Shown: positions 1 to 9,642, counted from the stretch's first letter. The stretch is 64,000 nucleotides of DNA from Martinezella hainanensis (GCF_900094555.1 NZ_FMAC01000008.1:213485-277484), one strand, 5' to 3'. Numbers and translations: made by a program. The notes: a model not told the origin generated them from the sequence alone.

Positions 1-817
1 GCGTCAGGAACATTTTCATCTGCATGGATGTCGTGTTCTGCGCCTCGTCGAGGATGACGGCAGCATTGGCGAGCGTGCGGCCACGCATGAAGGCGAGCGG
101 CGCGATCTCAATGACGCCCGCCGTGATGGCCCGTTCGACCTTGTCGCCCGGCATCATGTCGTAGAGCGCATCATAGAGCGGACGAAGGTAAGGATCGACC
201 TTTTCCTTCATGTCGCCAGGCAGGAAGCCGAGACGCTCGCCGGCCTCGACGGCCGGGCGCGACAGAATGATCTTTTCCACCGCGCCACGCTCCAGGAGCT
301 GGGCGGCGTGCGCGACGGCGAGGTAGGTCTTGCCGGTACCGGCAGGGCCGACGCCGAGGACGAGCTCTGAGCGCTCCAGCGCCCGCATATAGGCATCCTG
401 GGTCGGCGTGCGCGCAATGATCGTCTTCTTGCGCGTCGAAATCTGCGCCATCGTCAACTTGGCTTTTCTCTCCATCGTCGGCAGCGTCAATTGGTCGTCG
501 GCGGCAACCGCCATGCGGATTGCCCCTTCCACATCGGAACGCTCTACATTGCCGCCTTTTTGCAGCTTGTCATAGAGGTAATCGAGCGTGCGGCGCGCCT
601 GATTGGTGGCCAGCACGTCGCCCGTGATGACGACGGAATTGCCGCGAGCGCGAGCATCGATGCCCAAGCGCTCCTCGAGCAGCTTCAGATTCTGATCGAA
701 CTGCCCGAAAAGCTCGCTGGCGAACCGATTATTCTCGAACGTCAGGGTGAAGTGATTGGCGTCGCTCGCGGTGCGGGGCTGGCGCGATGAAGAAGAAACC
801 AATTCCTGTCCGTTCAA
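1..817 (-). CDS. phoH: PhoH-like ATPase (YbeZ family), C-terminus beyond window edge
   Basis: PhoH/YbeZ proteins are cytoplasmic P-loop ATPases linked to RNA metabolism and to the endoribonuclease YbeY. The translated minus strand shows a typical N-terminal region, then a Walker A motif (GPAGTGKTYLA) and the Walker B-like segment AVILDEAQNTT close to the window edge, so the C-terminal part lies outside. No ATG is available: the frame is closed by a TAG 33 bases upstream, and a TTG at 815-817 preceded by AAGGGAG is the best start. It begins 30 bases after the miaB stop, and miaB-phoH-ybeY is a familiar operon order. Family assignment is firm; the exact cellular role is not. Confidence 0.92.
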   Translation of the reverse strand, partial: MNGQELVSSSSRQPRTASDANHFTLTFENNRFASELFGQFDQNLKLLEERLGIDARARGNSVVITGDVLATNQARRTLDYLYDKLQKGGNVERSDVEGAIRMAVAADDQLTLPTMERKAKLTMAQISTRKKTIIARTPTQDAYMRALERSELVLGVGPAGTGKTYLAVAHAAQLLERGAVEKIILSRPAVEAGERLGFLPGDMKEKVDPYLRPLYDALYDMMPGDKVERAITAGVIEIAPLAFMRGRTLANAAVILDEAQNTTSMQMKMFLT

Positions 818-847
818 GCGGTGCGGCTCCCTTGGGTCGGCCGGAAC

Positions 848-2260
848 CTAGAGCAATTCAGCGAAAAGGCTGTTGGTGCTGGTTCCGGTGATTCGTACGT
901 TAATAATGTCACCGATTTGCGATGCTTTTGCATCAACATTCACAGATTGCAGCCAGGGAGAGCGTCCAATCAACTGGCCCGGCATCCGGCCCGGCTTTTC
1001 CAGAAGGATATCCACTGTTTTGCCCACGCAAGCCTCGGCAAAAGCATGCTGCTGCCTCAGCAGCAATGCCTGCAATCGCTCCAGCCGCTCGGTCTTGACC
1101 TCTTCGGGCACCTGATCCTTCAATTCCGCGCCGGGCGTACCCGGCCGCGTGGAATATTTGAACGAGAAGGCCTGTGCATAATTCACCTCCTCGATCAATC
1201 TGAGTGTATCCTCAAAATCCTGGTCTGTCTCCCCCGGGAAGCCGACGATGAAGTCACCCGAAAGGGCAATATCCGGGCGGGCCGTGCGGATTCTCTCGAT
1301 GAGAGTGAGGTATTCCGCCGCCGTGTGCCGGCGGTTCATCGCCTTCAGGATGCGGTCCGAGCCGGCCTGTACGGGCAGATGCAGATAGGGCATCAGCGTG
1401 CGCAGATCGCGATGCGCGCCGATGAGACGATCGTCCATGTCACGCGGATGGCTGGTGGTGTAGCGCAGGCGCGCCAGACCGCGGATCTCAGCCAGGCGAT
1501 AAAGGAGATCGCCAAGGCTCCAGGTCTCGCCCGTCGGGCCGATGCCGTGCCAGGCGTTGACGTTCTGGCCGAGCAGCGTGATTTCGCGCACGCCGCCATC
1601 CACAAGTTTCTCGGCTTCCTCGACGATCTGGGAGACCGGACGGGAGACTTCGGAACCGCGCGTATAGGGCACGACGCAGAAGGTGCAGAACTTGTCGCAG
1701 CCTTCCTGCACCGTCAGAAAGGCGGTGACGCCGCGGGCGCGGATCTTCGTCTTTTCAGCGATCGGCAGATGCTCGAACTTGTCCTCGATCGCATATTCGG
1801 TGTCGACGACGCGCTGGCCTTCCTTGGCGCGGCGAAGCGCATCCGGCAGACGATGATAGGTCTGCGGGCCGATGACGACATCGACGGCCGGCGCGCGGCG
1901 CAGGATTTCCTCACCTTCGGCCTGCGCAACGCAGCCGGTGACGCCGATCATCATCTCGCGACCGTCGGCTGCCTTGCGCTTCTTCATCTCACGCAGGCGG
2001 CCAAGTGCCGAATAGACCTTCTCGGCCGCCTTCTCGCGGATATGACAGGTATTCAGAAGGACGAGATCGGCCTCTTCCATATCCTCGGTCGGCTCATAGC
2101 CGTCGCGGGAGAGCGCATCGCTCATCCGCGTGGAATCATACACGTTCATCTGACAGCCGTAGGTCTTGATGAAGACCTTGCGGCTGTTGGAGCCGTCGCG
2201 GGTGCCGAGCTGCGAAGCGTCGGCCGCCGGGGCGTCGAGGGTCAGGCTGTCCTTGGTCAT
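848..2260 (-). CDS. miaB: tRNA-2-methylthio-N6-dimethylallyladenosine synthase MiaB
   Basis: MiaB is a radical-SAM enzyme that adds the methylthio group to N6-isopentenyl-adenosine 37 of tRNAs reading UNN codons. The 470-residue protein has the UPF0004 domain with its three cluster cysteines (C36, C72, C110), the radical SAM motif CxxxCxxC at C188, C192 and C195, and a C-terminal TRAM region after about residue 405. Length and domain order are normal. It lies upstream of phoH in the same direction. The last codons (gaattgctctag) resemble the terminus of a repeat found elsewhere in the window, probably by chance. Confidence 0.97.
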   Translation of the reverse strand: MTKDSLTLDAPAADASQLGTRDGSNSRKVFIKTYGCQMNVYDSTRMSDALSRDGYEPTEDMEEADLVLLNTCHIREKAAEKVYSALGRLREMKKRKAADGREMMIGVTGCVAQAEGEEILRRAPAVDVVIGPQTYHRLPDALRRAKEGQRVVDTEYAIEDKFEHLPIAEKTKIRARGVTAFLTVQEGCDKFCTFCVVPYTRGSEVSRPVSQIVEEAEKLVDGGVREITLLGQNVNAWHGIGPTGETWSLGDLLYRLAEIRGLARLRYTTSHPRDMDDRLIGAHRDLRTLMPYLHLPVQAGSDRILKAMNRRHTAAEYLTLIERIRTARPDIALSGDFIVGFPGETDQDFEDTLRLIEEVNYAQAFSFKYSTRPGTPGAELKDQVPEEVKTERLERLQALLLRQQHAFAEACVGKTVDILLEKPGRMPGQLIGRSPWLQSVNVDAKASQIGDIINVRITGTSTNSLFAELL

Positions 2261-2321
2261 GGGCCGCTATGTAGTGGCTTTTGCCTTCGGAGAAAATGGA
2301 AAAGTTGGAATCACCTGGAAA

Positions 2322-3116
2322 TCAGGCGATCTCGCGTCCGAGCAGGCGGCCGGCAAGCATATTGCGGATGCGCCGCGCGATGGTGGCGCTCACTTCCTTG
2401 CGGTTGGTGCCGGCGCGATAATCGACCGCCTCGCCGAAGCAGACGTCGACATCGATGGCCCCGCACTGAAAAATGCCCTTCAGGTGCGGCACAAGCTCGA
2501 TATCGCCGGGCCACGCCGTCAGCGGACGATAATAGCGGCCCATCGGCGTTCCGTGGACGCGGGTATAGGCGACCGCGACCGGCTGGACATGCACCACGGC
2601 ATCCGGTGCCTTCGGCAGGGCCGCAGCGGCAGCGCCAAACAGCGAGGACTTGACTTCGAGCAGGCGATTGCCGTCCGAGGTCGTCCCCTCCGGAAACAGC
2701 ACCATAATTTCGCCGTCGGCCATGCGGTCGGCGATCTCGTTGACCTGCTCGCCGGTCTTGCGCTTCTGTTCGCGCTCGACGAAGACGCTTTTCTGCCATT
2801 GTGCGAAAAGCCCGAAGATCGGCCAGTCCCGCACTTCCGACTTGGCGATGAAGGAGACATCGGCAACGGCGGAGAGAACGAGAATATCAAGCCAGGACGA
2901 ATGGTTGGAGGCCAGCATCAGGGGCCGGCTCGTTTCCATCGTGCCGACCACGTGAATGCGCACGCCGAGGCAATAGCAGACGATGCGATGCCAGTAGCGC
3001 GGCAGATAGCGCCTGAGCTTCCAGTCGAAGCGCAGGCAAACGATCTGCATCGGCAGCATCACCATGCTGACGATGCCGATGACCACGAGGGCACAGCCGA
3101 TGCGCAGCCTCGTCAT
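2322..3116 (-). CDS. plsC: 1-acyl-sn-glycerol-3-phosphate acyltransferase (PlsC family)
   Basis: PlsC transfers a fatty acyl chain to position 2 of lysophosphatidic acid, making phosphatidic acid at the inner membrane. The protein (264 residues from the ATG) has an N-terminal hydrophobic segment at about residues 6-28, the catalytic HX4D motif (NHSSWLD, H72 and D77) and the substrate-binding FPEGTTSDG block at 141-149. A TTG directly upstream of the ATG is nearer the ideal distance from AGGAG, so the start could be one codon earlier. It sits between mur and miaB in the same direction. Rhizobia carry several PlsC-like paralogues, so whether this is the main enzyme or a specialised one such as an ornithine-lipid type is not settled by sequence alone. 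Confidence 0.88.
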   Translation of the reverse strand: MTRLRIGCALVVIGIVSMVMLPMQIVCLRFDWKLRRYLPRYWHRIVCYCLGVRIHVVGTMETSRPLMLASNHSSWLDILVLSAVADVSFIAKSEVRDWPIFGLFAQWQKSVFVEREQKRKTGEQVNEIADRMADGEIMVLFPEGTTSDGNRLLEVKSSLFGAAAAALPKAPDAVVHVQPVAVAYTRVHGTPMGRYYRPLTAWPGDIELVPHLKGIFQCGAIDVDVCFGEAVDYRAGTNRKEVSATIARRIRNMLAGRLLGREIA

Positions 3117-3149
3117 CAAATCATTCGCTCCTGCATGAAAGCTTTCACC

Positions 3150-3578
3150 TCAACCTTCGTCCTTCTTCAGCGGAATGCCGTAAAGCTCCAGCCGGTGGTC
3201 GACGAGTTTGAAGCCGTGTTCGCGGGCAATGCGCTCCTGCAGCGCCTCGATTTCCGGTGAGTGGAATTCGATCACCTGGCCACTCTTGAGGTCGATCAGA
3301 TGATCGTGGTGCTCTTCCGGCACGGTCTCGTAGCGGGAACGGCCATCGCGGAAATCGTGGCGGGCAAGTAGGCCGGCATCCTCGAATAGCTTGACGGTGC
3401 GATAGACGGTGGAGATCGAGATCTTCGCATCCACCTGCACTGAGCGGCGATAGAGCTCCTCGACATCCGGATGGTCTCCGGAATTCTCGATGATGCGCGC
3501 AATGACCCGACGCTGCTCCGTCATGCGCATTCCGCGCTCGGCGCAAAGCTCCTCCAGGGATTTTACGGCGTCTTCCAT
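3150..3578 (-). CDS. mur: Fur-family metalloregulator, probably Mur (manganese-responsive)
   Basis: A cytoplasmic dimeric DNA-binding repressor of the Fur family. A winged helix-turn-helix occupies about residues 1-80 (SISTVYRTVKLFEDAGLL is the recognition-helix region) and a metal-binding dimer domain follows, with the H90-H91-D92-H93 cluster. The only cysteine is C12; the paired CxxC zinc motifs of enterobacterial Fur are absent, as is usual for alphaproteobacterial Fur/Mur. In Rhizobium and Sinorhizobium the Fur-like protein of this type responds to Mn(II) and represses manganese uptake genes, while iron control rests on RirA and Irr. It lacks the features of Irr. The Mur label is inferred from family and taxon. 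A TTG lies one codon upstream of the chosen ATG. Confidence 0.85.
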   Translation of the reverse strand: MEDAVKSLEELCAERGMRMTEQRRVIARIIENSGDHPDVEELYRRSVQVDAKISISTVYRTVKLFEDAGLLARHDFRDGRSRYETVPEEHHDHLIDLKSGQVIEFHSPEIEALQERIAREHGFKLVDHRLELYGIPLKKDEG

Positions 3579-3699
3579 CAATCGCTGTCTTCGATCTGTT
3601 TGGACTGTGACAACAGTTAGACCGCCGAATTGCCGCTCTAACTATTTGTTTTGCCGCATTTCTGCGACGCCAAATGATGCCACTTGGCTGCAAAATGCT

Positions 3700-4194
3700 C
3701 TAGCGAAGAACGCGACGCATGACAAGCGCCGTCGACTTCTGGCCGTTTTCGCCGACATAGTAGGCCTTGCGCTCGCCGACGGTCTCGAAGCCGAGCTTGC
3801 TATAGAGGCCGAGCGCCGGCTGGTTGCTGCCGTCGACCTCCAGAAACATGATTTCGCCACCGCGATTGCGGGCCTCGCGCAGGGCCGCGTGCATCAGTCG
3901 CCAGCCGAGACCGGAGCGCCCGAGCTTGGCGTTGACGGCAATGGTCAGAATTTCCCCCTCGCCTGCCACATGTCGCGCCAGCACGAAGCCGGGAAGCGCC
4001 TTTTTCAGGATGGCGTTGGTCTGGCGGGCGACGAAGCCGAAGGTAGTTTCCTGCGAGAGGAGGCCCTGAAACTCACTCTCGTCCCAGACCCGCGGGAACC
4101 GTTCGCCGTGCAGGATCGCCACCTCGGCGCAATCCTTCAGCTCCATCGGGACGATTTCGTATTCTGCTTTCAAGGTAAGATAGGATTCGAGCAT
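3700..4194 (-). CDS. rimI: ribosomal-protein-alanine N-acetyltransferase RimI
   Basis: GNAT-fold acetyltransferase expected to acetylate the N-terminal alanine of ribosomal protein S18 using acetyl-CoA. The 164-residue protein shows the acetyl-CoA pyrophosphate loop (GRSGLGW, R93-G97) and the typical C-terminal LYSKLGFETVGERKAYY segment. It begins 2 bases after the tsaB stop, and the tsaB-rimI pairing is conserved widely in bacteria, which supports RimI over other GNATs. The stop codon TAG runs straight into TAGAGCATTTTGC, a sequence resembling the terminus of a repeat family described below. Confidence 0.93.
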   Translation of the reverse strand: MLESYLTLKAEYEIVPMELKDCAEVAILHGERFPRVWDESEFQGLLSQETTFGFVARQTNAILKKALPGFVLARHVAGEGEILTIAVNAKLGRSGLGWRLMHAALREARNRGGEIMFLEVDGSNQPALGLYSKLGFETVGERKAYYVGENGQKSTALVMRRVLR

Positions 4195-4196
4195 GT

Positions 4197-4853
4197 CTAC
4201 TGCCTGGCAACTGCGTATCCGGCCTGCGGTCTGGCATCGGGTCCGCGAAGATAAAGCGGCTTCGGCTTTTCGCCGGCAGGTTTGCCAGCGCCCAGCCGGG
4301 CGACGATGGCAATCGGAAATGCGTCTGGCCGCTCCGCCGGCGGCGCGTCGCTCAACCGGGCGACAGCCGTTCCGGTGACGATGCCGTCGAAGGCGGCGGC
4401 AATTGTCCGCGCTTCGTCGATCGTCACGGCCCGAGCCTCGTCCAGCGGGCTACCATCGGCATCGAAGGTCTGGAGATAGATCTCCTCGCGCTTCGCATCG
4501 ATGGCAGCCAGAACCGACTTGCCCGGATTCTGCGCTCTCGCGGTCGCAGCCATGACCTCGAGGGTCGTGACACCGACTGCGTAGATATTAAGGGAAAGTG
4601 CAAACCCGCGTGCGGCAGCGACGCCGATGCGGATACCGGTAAAGGAACCGGGGCCGACGGTCACGACGACACGCTCTATGGCCGAAAGCGCCACACCAGC
4701 TTTCGCCAGCGCTTCGTCGACAACGTGCATCAAATACTCGGCATGCCCCCGTCCGATCGTTTCCGTGACCTCCCCCATCACAGAATCACTGCCGCTATCA
4801 TACACAGCAGCAGCGCAATCCACACCTGCCGTGTCGAGCGCCAGTACGATCAT
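4197..4853 (-). CDS. tsaB: tRNA threonylcarbamoyladenosine biosynthesis protein TsaB
   Basis: TsaB (YeaZ) is the ASKHA-fold partner of TsaD in making t6A37 on ANN-decoding tRNAs. The 218-residue protein starts with the characteristic ALDTAGVDCAAAV nucleotide-binding fold segment and carries TVGPGSFTGIRIGVAAARG in the middle, a hallmark of the family. It has no metal-binding histidines of the TsaD type, as expected. It is followed by rimI with only 2 bases between, so the two are translated from one message. The upstream 120 bases contain a short GC hairpin but no obvious promoter that I can defend. Confidence 0.95.
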   Translation of the reverse strand: MIVLALDTAGVDCAAAVYDSGSDSVMGEVTETIGRGHAEYLMHVVDEALAKAGVALSAIERVVVTVGPGSFTGIRIGVAAARGFALSLNIYAVGVTTLEVMAATARAQNPGKSVLAAIDAKREEIYLQTFDADGSPLDEARAVTIDEARTIAAAFDGIVTGTAVARLSDAPPAERPDAFPIAIVARLGAGKPAGEKPKPLYLRGPDARPQAGYAVARQ

Positions 4854-4975
4854 GTCAATTTTTCCGAAAAGCCGCGCTTGCGGCGCGGTTGATTTGCCTT
4901 CGAATGTTTCCCTGCGCGAGCTTTTGGTTCTTGCATAATCCTATCCAAAAACCGCTCGGCGCCTTGGAACCACGC

Positions 4976-5542
4976 TTAGACGGCTTCGACTTCCTGAACT
5001 TCGGGCACGAAATGGCGCAACAGGTTCTGCACGCCATGCTTCAGCGTTGCCGTCGAGGACGGGCACCCGGCGCAGGAACCCTTCATGTTGAGGTAGACCT
5101 TGCCGTCGCGGAAGCCGCGGAAGGTGATGTCGCCGCCGTCCTGGGCAACGGCCGGACGCACACGGGTATCCAGCAGTTCCTTGATGGTCAGCACGATCGA
5201 CTCATCGCCCTCGTCGAAGAATTCGCCGCCGGCGTCCTGCACTTCGGACAGCACGGACGTCGAGCCCATGACCGGCTTGCCGGACATGAAGTGCTCCATG
5301 ATCGAACCGAGGATGGCGGGCTTCAGATGCTGCCATTCCTGATTTTCCTTGGAGACGGAGATGAAGTCGTAGCCGAAATAGACGCCGATAACGCCCGGGA
5401 TCTCGAACAGGCGGGCGGCAAGCGGCGAGGCTTCGGCTTCCTCGGCACTGCGGAATTCGGCCGTGCCGTTTTCCATCACCACCTTGCCCGGCAGGAACTT
5501 GAGGGTCGCGGGATTCGGCGTCGCTTCGGTCTGAATGAACAT
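4976..5542 (-). CDS. nfuA: NfuA-like Fe-S cluster scaffold/carrier
   Basis: Nfu proteins bind a [4Fe-4S] cluster at a dimer interface and pass it to target enzymes. The 188-residue protein has an N-terminal Nfu_N domain (starting MFIQTEATPNPATLKFLPG) and a C-terminal NifU-like domain with the cluster motif CxxC (C157 and C160 in KGSCAGCPSS). The start was chosen at the ATG preceded by GGAG six bases upstream; upstream ATGs in frame lack such a site. It stands alone, with about 120 bases on the tsaB side. It is a housekeeping Nfu rather than a nitrogenase-specific NifU, which has extra N-terminal domains. Confidence 0.93.
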   Translation of the reverse strand: MFIQTEATPNPATLKFLPGKVVMENGTAEFRSAEEAEASPLAARLFEIPGVIGVYFGYDFISVSKENQEWQHLKPAILGSIMEHFMSGKPVMGSTSVLSEVQDAGGEFFDEGDESIVLTIKELLDTRVRPAVAQDGGDITFRGFRDGKVYLNMKGSCAGCPSSTATLKHGVQNLLRHFVPEVQEVEAV

Positions 5543-5658
5543 CTTGATCTCCATGCGGCGGGCAGACACCCGGTCCCGACTTTAGAATATTTCAAAAGAA
5601 GATAGGCCTTTTGGCCATTCTATTCAAGAGAGTGTTTCTCAAGAAATAGCACACGCGA

Positions 5659-6150
5659 TCAACTCAGCGCGTCGATTTCCTCGTTGCTCAGCGTATCCGG
5701 AAGCACCGTCACCGGGATCGGGAAGGCGGCGGCTCGACCGGCGATCGACGAGACGAGCGGGCCTGGGCCTTCCTTGGCAGAACCGGCAGCAAGCACGAGA
5801 AGCGCGATATCCCGGTCATCCTCGATGACGGCATTGATCTGCTCAGCCGCGGCGCCCTCGCGGATGACGATTTCCGCATCGATGCCGATGTTTTCACGCA
5901 CGGCCTGCGCCGCCTTTGCGGTTGCCGCCTCGGCCTCTTCGCGCGCCTCCGCCCGCATGATCTCCTCGACCCCGAGCCATTGCTGGAAGTCGCCCTCGGG
6001 AATCACGTAGAGCAGCACGAGGCCACCATTGGAATTCTTGGCGCGTCGTCCGGCATAATGGACGGCGCGCTGGCACTCGGGCGTGCCGTCAATGACCGCC
6101 ATGAACTTGCGGCGATGGCCTTCGAGCCGAGAGAGACGTTTTGAAACCAT
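5659..6150 (-). CDS. universal stress protein (UspA) family
   Basis: Small soluble alpha/beta protein of the UspA family, about 163 residues. The start MVSKRLSRLEGHRRKFMAVIDG leads into the first Usp beta strand (FMAVIDGTPE), and the C-terminal half carries LLVLAAGSAKEGPGPLVSS-like sequence followed by PIPVTVLP. The nucleotide-binding G-2x-G-9x-G(S/T) motif of ATP-binding Usps is only loosely recognisable, so ATP binding is uncertain. No strong Shine-Dalgarno sequence precedes the chosen ATG; an upstream in-frame ATG at 6199-6201 would add 17 residues. It lies directly downstream of trpS on the same strand. Confidence 0.85.
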   Translation of the reverse strand: MVSKRLSRLEGHRRKFMAVIDGTPECQRAVHYAGRRAKNSNGGLVLLYVIPEGDFQQWLGVEEIMRAEAREEAEAATAKAAQAVRENIGIDAEIVIREGAAAEQINAVIEDDRDIALLVLAAGSAKEGPGPLVSSIAGRAAAFPIPVTVLPDTLSNEEIDALS

Positions 6151-6225
6151 GCGACAACTCTGACACCCGAAGGCGGCGTTTTGCAAGCCCCCGTTTGGCA
6201 ACGGGAGCTCTCCATTACGACATCA

Positions 6226-7290
6226 TCAATAGAGAAAGCCGATAATGTCGCGAACCTGCTTCATGGTCACGTCAGCACGAGCGCGGGCGCGGGCACTGCC
6301 ATCGCGCAGAACGGCGTCGATGTGGCCAGGATCGGCCATCAGGCGGCGCATTTCCATCGTGATCGGCGAAAGCACATGCACGGCGAGATCGACCAGTGCC
6401 GGCTTGAAGACCGAGAACTGCTGGCCGCCGAATTCGGAGAGAACATCGGCCTTCGACTTGTCGGCAAGGGCCGCATAGATGCCGACCAGATTGTCGGCTT
6501 CAGGGCGGCCGGCGAGACCGGCGAGTTCGCTCGGCAAGCCATCCGGATCGGTCTTGGCCTTGCGGATCTTCTTCGAGATGTTTTCCTCGTCGTCGAGCAG
6601 GTTGATGCGCGACAGGTCCGAGGCATCGGATTTCGACATCTTCTTCGTGCCGTCACGCAGGGACATGACGCGCGGCGCCGGGCCATCGATCAGCGGCTCG
6701 ACCATCGGGAAATAGGCATGGACCGGCTCGTCGCCGACGGTGATGTCGATGCCGTAGCCCGTGCGGCGGATATGCTCCATGTAGTCCAGATTGAACTTCA
6801 TGGCGATGTCGCGGGTCAGTTCCAGATGCTGCTTCTGGTCGTCGCCAACCGGAACATGCGTGGCGCGATAGAGTAGAATGTCGGCGGCCATCAGGCTCGG
6901 ATAGGCGTAAAGACCGAGCGAGGCCTGCTCGCGATCCTTGCCGGCCTTGTCCTTGAACTGCGTCATGCGGTTCATCCAGCCGATGCGGGCGACGCAGTTG
7001 AAGATCCAGGCGAGTTCCGCATGGCCGGGCACGGCCGACTGATTGAAGACTATATGCTTTTCCGGATCGATGCCGGCGGCAAGGAAGGCTGCAGTGATCG
7101 AGCGCGTCTGGTTCGGCATGTCCTCATGCACGAGCTGAGCGGTCAGCGCATGCATGTCGACGACGCAATAGATGCAGTCGTTGTTGGCCTGCAGGGCCAC
7201 GAACTTGCGGATCGCGCCGAGATAATTACCGAGATGGAGATTGCCGGTGGGCTGAACGCCGGAGAATACGAGCGGCTTGAATTCGGTCAT
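6226..7290 (-). CDS. trpS: tryptophanyl-tRNA synthetase
   Basis: Class I aminoacyl-tRNA synthetase that charges tRNA-Trp. The 354-residue protein has the HIGH-equivalent TGNLHLGN at residues 15-22 and the KMSKS loop at 217-221. Length is normal for bacterial TrpRS. The ATG at 7288-7290 has GAGG at good spacing; a longer reading to 7362 adds an uncharacteristic leader and is rejected. In many rhizobia trpS lies next to murJ and a Usp gene, as here, although a VOC gene and repeats separate trpS from murJ in this window. Confidence 0.97.
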   Translation of the reverse strand: MTEFKPLVFSGVQPTGNLHLGNYLGAIRKFVALQANNDCIYCVVDMHALTAQLVHEDMPNQTRSITAAFLAAGIDPEKHIVFNQSAVPGHAELAWIFNCVARIGWMNRMTQFKDKAGKDREQASLGLYAYPSLMAADILLYRATHVPVGDDQKQHLELTRDIAMKFNLDYMEHIRRTGYGIDITVGDEPVHAYFPMVEPLIDGPAPRVMSLRDGTKKMSKSDASDLSRINLLDDEENISKKIRKAKTDPDGLPSELAGLAGRPEADNLVGIYAALADKSKADVLSEFGGQQFSVFKPALVDLAVHVLSPITMEMRRLMADPGHIDAVLRDGSARARARADVTMKQVRDIIGFLY

Positions 7291-7401
7291 GTCGTCCTCA
7301 AAAGGCTTGTGGAGGGCCTGGGCGAGCGGGGCTCGACCCTTGGTTTCGAGCGGCTTATGCACGCGGGATCGGCGGGGATCAAGAGGCTATGTGACAGAGT
7401 C

Positions 7402-7794
7402 TCAGGAAGAATGCTGGATCAGGTCCCAGGTGTTGCCATAGGGATCGGCAAAGACAGCCACCGTGCCGTAAACCTCATGGCGCGGCTCCTCCCGGAACGT
7501 TACACCCTTGGCCAGCATCGCGGCATGATCACGGGCGAAATCGTCGGTCTTGAGGAAGAAGCCGACCCGGCCACCTGTCTGGTTGCCTATCGCCGCGCGC
7601 TGGCTGTCGCCCGCCGCCTGGGCGAGCAACAACGCTGCCCCTTCCCCACCTTTCGGCCTGACGACAACCCAGCGTTTGCCCTCCGGCTGCACCTCGTCAG
7701 CCAAGCAATCGAAGCCAAGGGCATCGCAGTAGAAGGCTTTGGCGCGATCATAGTCATCGACGACGAGGGCGACGAGGAAGAGGGATTGGGTCAT
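7402..7794 (-). CDS. VOC-family (glyoxalase/bleomycin-resistance fold) protein
   Basis: A 130-residue single-domain VOC protein made of two beta-alpha-beta-beta-beta units (VALVVDDYDRAKAFYCDALGF at the first, VFADPYGNTWDLIQ at the second). Proteins of this type are metal-dependent lyases, isomerases or dioxygenases, or bind small hydrophobic ligands; the substrate cannot be read from the sequence. GGAG precedes the chosen ATG. It is inserted between murJ and trpS, flanked upstream by a 40-base dispersed repeat, so it looks like an accessory gene in an otherwise conserved neighbourhood. Confidence 0.85.
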   Translation of the reverse strand: MTQSLFLVALVVDDYDRAKAFYCDALGFDCLADEVQPEGKRWVVVRPKGGEGAALLLAQAAGDSQRAAIGNQTGGRVGFFLKTDDFARDHAAMLAKGVTFREEPRHEVYGTVAVFADPYGNTWDLIQHSS

Positions 7795-7821
7795 GCGGGG
7801 CTCCACTTCTGGCAAAGTCGT

Positions 7822-7861
7822 CCCCTCGCCCCGCTTGCGGGGAGAGGGCTAGGGTGAGGGG
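7822..7861. repeat. 40-base GC-rich intergenic repeat, copy 1
   Basis: A palindromic element reading CCCCTCGCCCCGCTTGCGGG then a GAGAGGG-CTAGGGTGAGGGG tail. It matches the element at 37800-37839 at 38 of 40 positions. The central CCCCGC-TT-GCGGGG arms form a stable hairpin. It resembles mosaic intergenic repeats known in rhizobia and other proteobacteria. Confidence 0.85.
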
Positions 7862-7956
7862 CCATGCACAAACGTTCGGCGTGGGCAGACTGTCTTGGCC
7901 AGCCGCTAAAGTAGCGATGCCTACATACTTTAACTCTGCGGGAGCCTCGATTGACG

Positions 7957-8033
7957 CCCCTCATCCGACTTGTCGCGATCTCACTTTGTTCGATCGCGCC
8001 AAGCCACCTTCTCCCCGCATTGCGGGGCGAAGG
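7957..8033. repeat. mosaic intergenic palindromic repeat (RIME-like), copy 1
   Basis: Starts CCCCTCATCCG and ends CCACCTTCTCCCCGC then a GCGGGGCGAAGG arm, the same start and end modules as the element at 37680-37732. An inner GCGATC…GATCGC inverted pair gives a second hairpin. It lies just downstream of murJ. The RIME name is by resemblance to published rhizobial mosaic elements and is not verified. Confidence 0.75.
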
Positions 8034-8040
8034 CGCTTTG

Positions 8041-9642
8041 TTACTCCCCATTCACCGCCTTCGCATCCGGCGCTGGCTTCGCCCGCTTGCGCTTCAAATT
8101 GCGGCGTACCATGCCCAAATCCACGCCGCCGATCAGGAAGGCCACAATGAAATAAACCGCCATCGCAATCAATATGAGCAGGCCCAGGACGCCGGTCTTG
8201 GTTAGCAGCGTCGAGCCAGACCCCAGGAGCGGCTCCCACCGATGAGACAAATATACAATGACGCCACCCATGACGGCGGAGGAGACGAGCAGCATGGCGG
8301 TGCGGCGCACCAGCGACCATTCCCAGACGAGATGCCCGCGGCGATAGAGCGTGACGAAGAGCTGTACAGCGTTCAGCCATCCGGCAACCGCCTCGGCGAC
8401 CGCGATGCCGCGTTCGGCCAGCACCGGGAAAAGCAGGATGGACAGCGCCGAATTGACGAAGACGGCGACCGCCGTGTAGCGCATCGGCGATTTCGTATCC
8501 TCGCGGGCATAAAAGCCGGGCTGCAAGGCCTTGATCAGCACGAAAGCCGGCAGGCCCAGGCCGAAGATGGCGAGGATGGAGCCGACCAGCTTTGTATTTT
8601 CCGAGTTAAAGGCGCCGCGCTCGTAAAGCACGCGGATGATATCGTCGGAGAGAAGCCACAGGGCGACAGCGGCCGGCAGCGTCAGGAACAGCACGAATTC
8701 GATCGAGCGGTTCTGGATATTGGCGGCTTCCTTGATATGGCCCGACTTCAGCGAACGCGCCAGTTCGGGCAGAAGCACGATTCCGACCGCGACGCCGACG
8801 ACGCCGAGCGGCAACTGGTAGATGCGGTCTGCATATTGCAGGGCGGCGATCGCGCCCTCCTTGCCCGAGGCAATCGCCTGGCCGATCACCAGATTGATCT
8901 GAGTGACGCCGCCGGTGATAGCCGCTGGAATCGCGAGAAGCAGGAGCCGCTTGACATTGGGCGTGAAGCGCGGAAAGCGCAGGCCGATACTGATGCCCGC
9001 ATGACGCACGCCGATATAGACGACGGCCAGCTGCAGCACGCCCGCCACCAGTACCGACCAGGACAGATACCAGGCGGTGCTCAGTGGATCGGCGCCGTAG
9101 TAGATCGCGTAGAACAGCGCGCTGATCATCACCAGGTTCAGGAAGATCGGAGCCACGGCGGCGGCGAAGAAATGATGCAGCGAATTCAGCATGCCGCTCA
9201 TCATCGCCGTCAGCGACATCGACATGAGATAGGGGAACATCACGGCCGCCAGCCGGACCGTCAGGTCGAATTTCTCGGCATCGTCGGCAAAGCCGGGCGC
9301 GATGACCCAACGCACCAGCAGCGGCATTGCCAGTTCCATGACGATGGTGATCAGCAGCAGGACCGAGAAGAGAACGCCGAACACTTCCTCGGAAAACCGC
9401 TTGGCGCCCTCGATGCCGTGTGCCTCGATCTCTTTTGCAAAAAGCGGCACGAAGGCGGCGTTGAAGGCACCCTCGGCAAACAGGCGACGGAACAGGTTCG
9501 GAAAGCGGAACGCGGCGTAGAAAACATCGGCCATCGGCCCGGTGCCGAGGGCTGCGGCCATCAGCGTTTCGCGGGCAAAGCCGAAAATGCGGCTGCCAAG
9601 CGTCGCGCCACCGACGGTGATGAATTTCTTGACTAGGCTCAT
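8041..9642 (-). CDS. murJ: lipid II flippase MurJ
   Basis: MurJ (MviN) moves lipid II across the inner membrane for peptidoglycan synthesis. The 533-residue protein is strongly hydrophobic throughout, with about 14 predicted membrane segments, and begins with the family's [22 protein letters not shown] sequence split over the first helix. The N-terminal region [24 protein letters not shown]-type motif is intact, including the charged residues lining the cavity. Its ATG overlaps the glnD stop by four bases, so glnD and murJ are translationally coupled. Confidence 0.97.
   Translation of the reverse strand: MSLVKKFITVGGATLGSRIFGFARETLMAAALGTGPMADVFYAAFRFPNLFRRLFAEGAFNAAFVPLFAKEIEAHGIEGAKRFSEEVFGVLFSVLLLITIVMELAMPLLVRWVIAPGFADDAEKFDLTVRLAAVMFPYLMSMSLTAMMSGMLNSLHHFFAAAVAPIFLNLVMISALFYAIYYGADPLSTAWYLSWSVLVAGVLQLAVVYIGVRHAGISIGLRFPRFTPNVKRLLLLAIPAAITGGVTQINLVIGQAIASGKEGAIAALQYADRIYQLPLGVVGVAVGIVLLPELARSLKSGHIKEAANIQNRSIEFVLFLTLPAAVALWLLSDDIIRVLYERGAFNSENTKLVGSILAIFGLGLPAFVLIKALQPGFYAREDTKSPMRYTAVAVFVNSALSILLFPVLAERGIAVAEAVAGWLNAVQLFVTLYRRGHLVWEWSLVRRTAMLLVSSAVMGGVIVYLSHRWEPLLGSGSTLLTKTGVLGLLILIAMAVYFIVAFLIGGVDLGMVRRNLKRKRAKPAPDAKAVNGE

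Noticed and set aside
848-868. A fifth copy of the TAGAGC repeat at the end of miaB
   Set aside because: Only about 20 bases match the repeat terminus and they lie in a conserved coding end; chance resemblance is likely.
821-2653. 610-codon plus-strand open frame opposite miaB and plsC
   Set aside because: It is antisense to two well-recognised genes, has no family features and reflects high GC content. Similar frames opposite glnD (10755-12563), murJ (8242-9636) and the DUF917-amidohydrolase region (52651-54768) were rejected for the same reason.
4872-4888. GC hairpin near the start of tsaB as a terminator
   Set aside because: It lies next to the tsaB start codon with no T tract and no clear upstream gene end on that strand close enough to need it.
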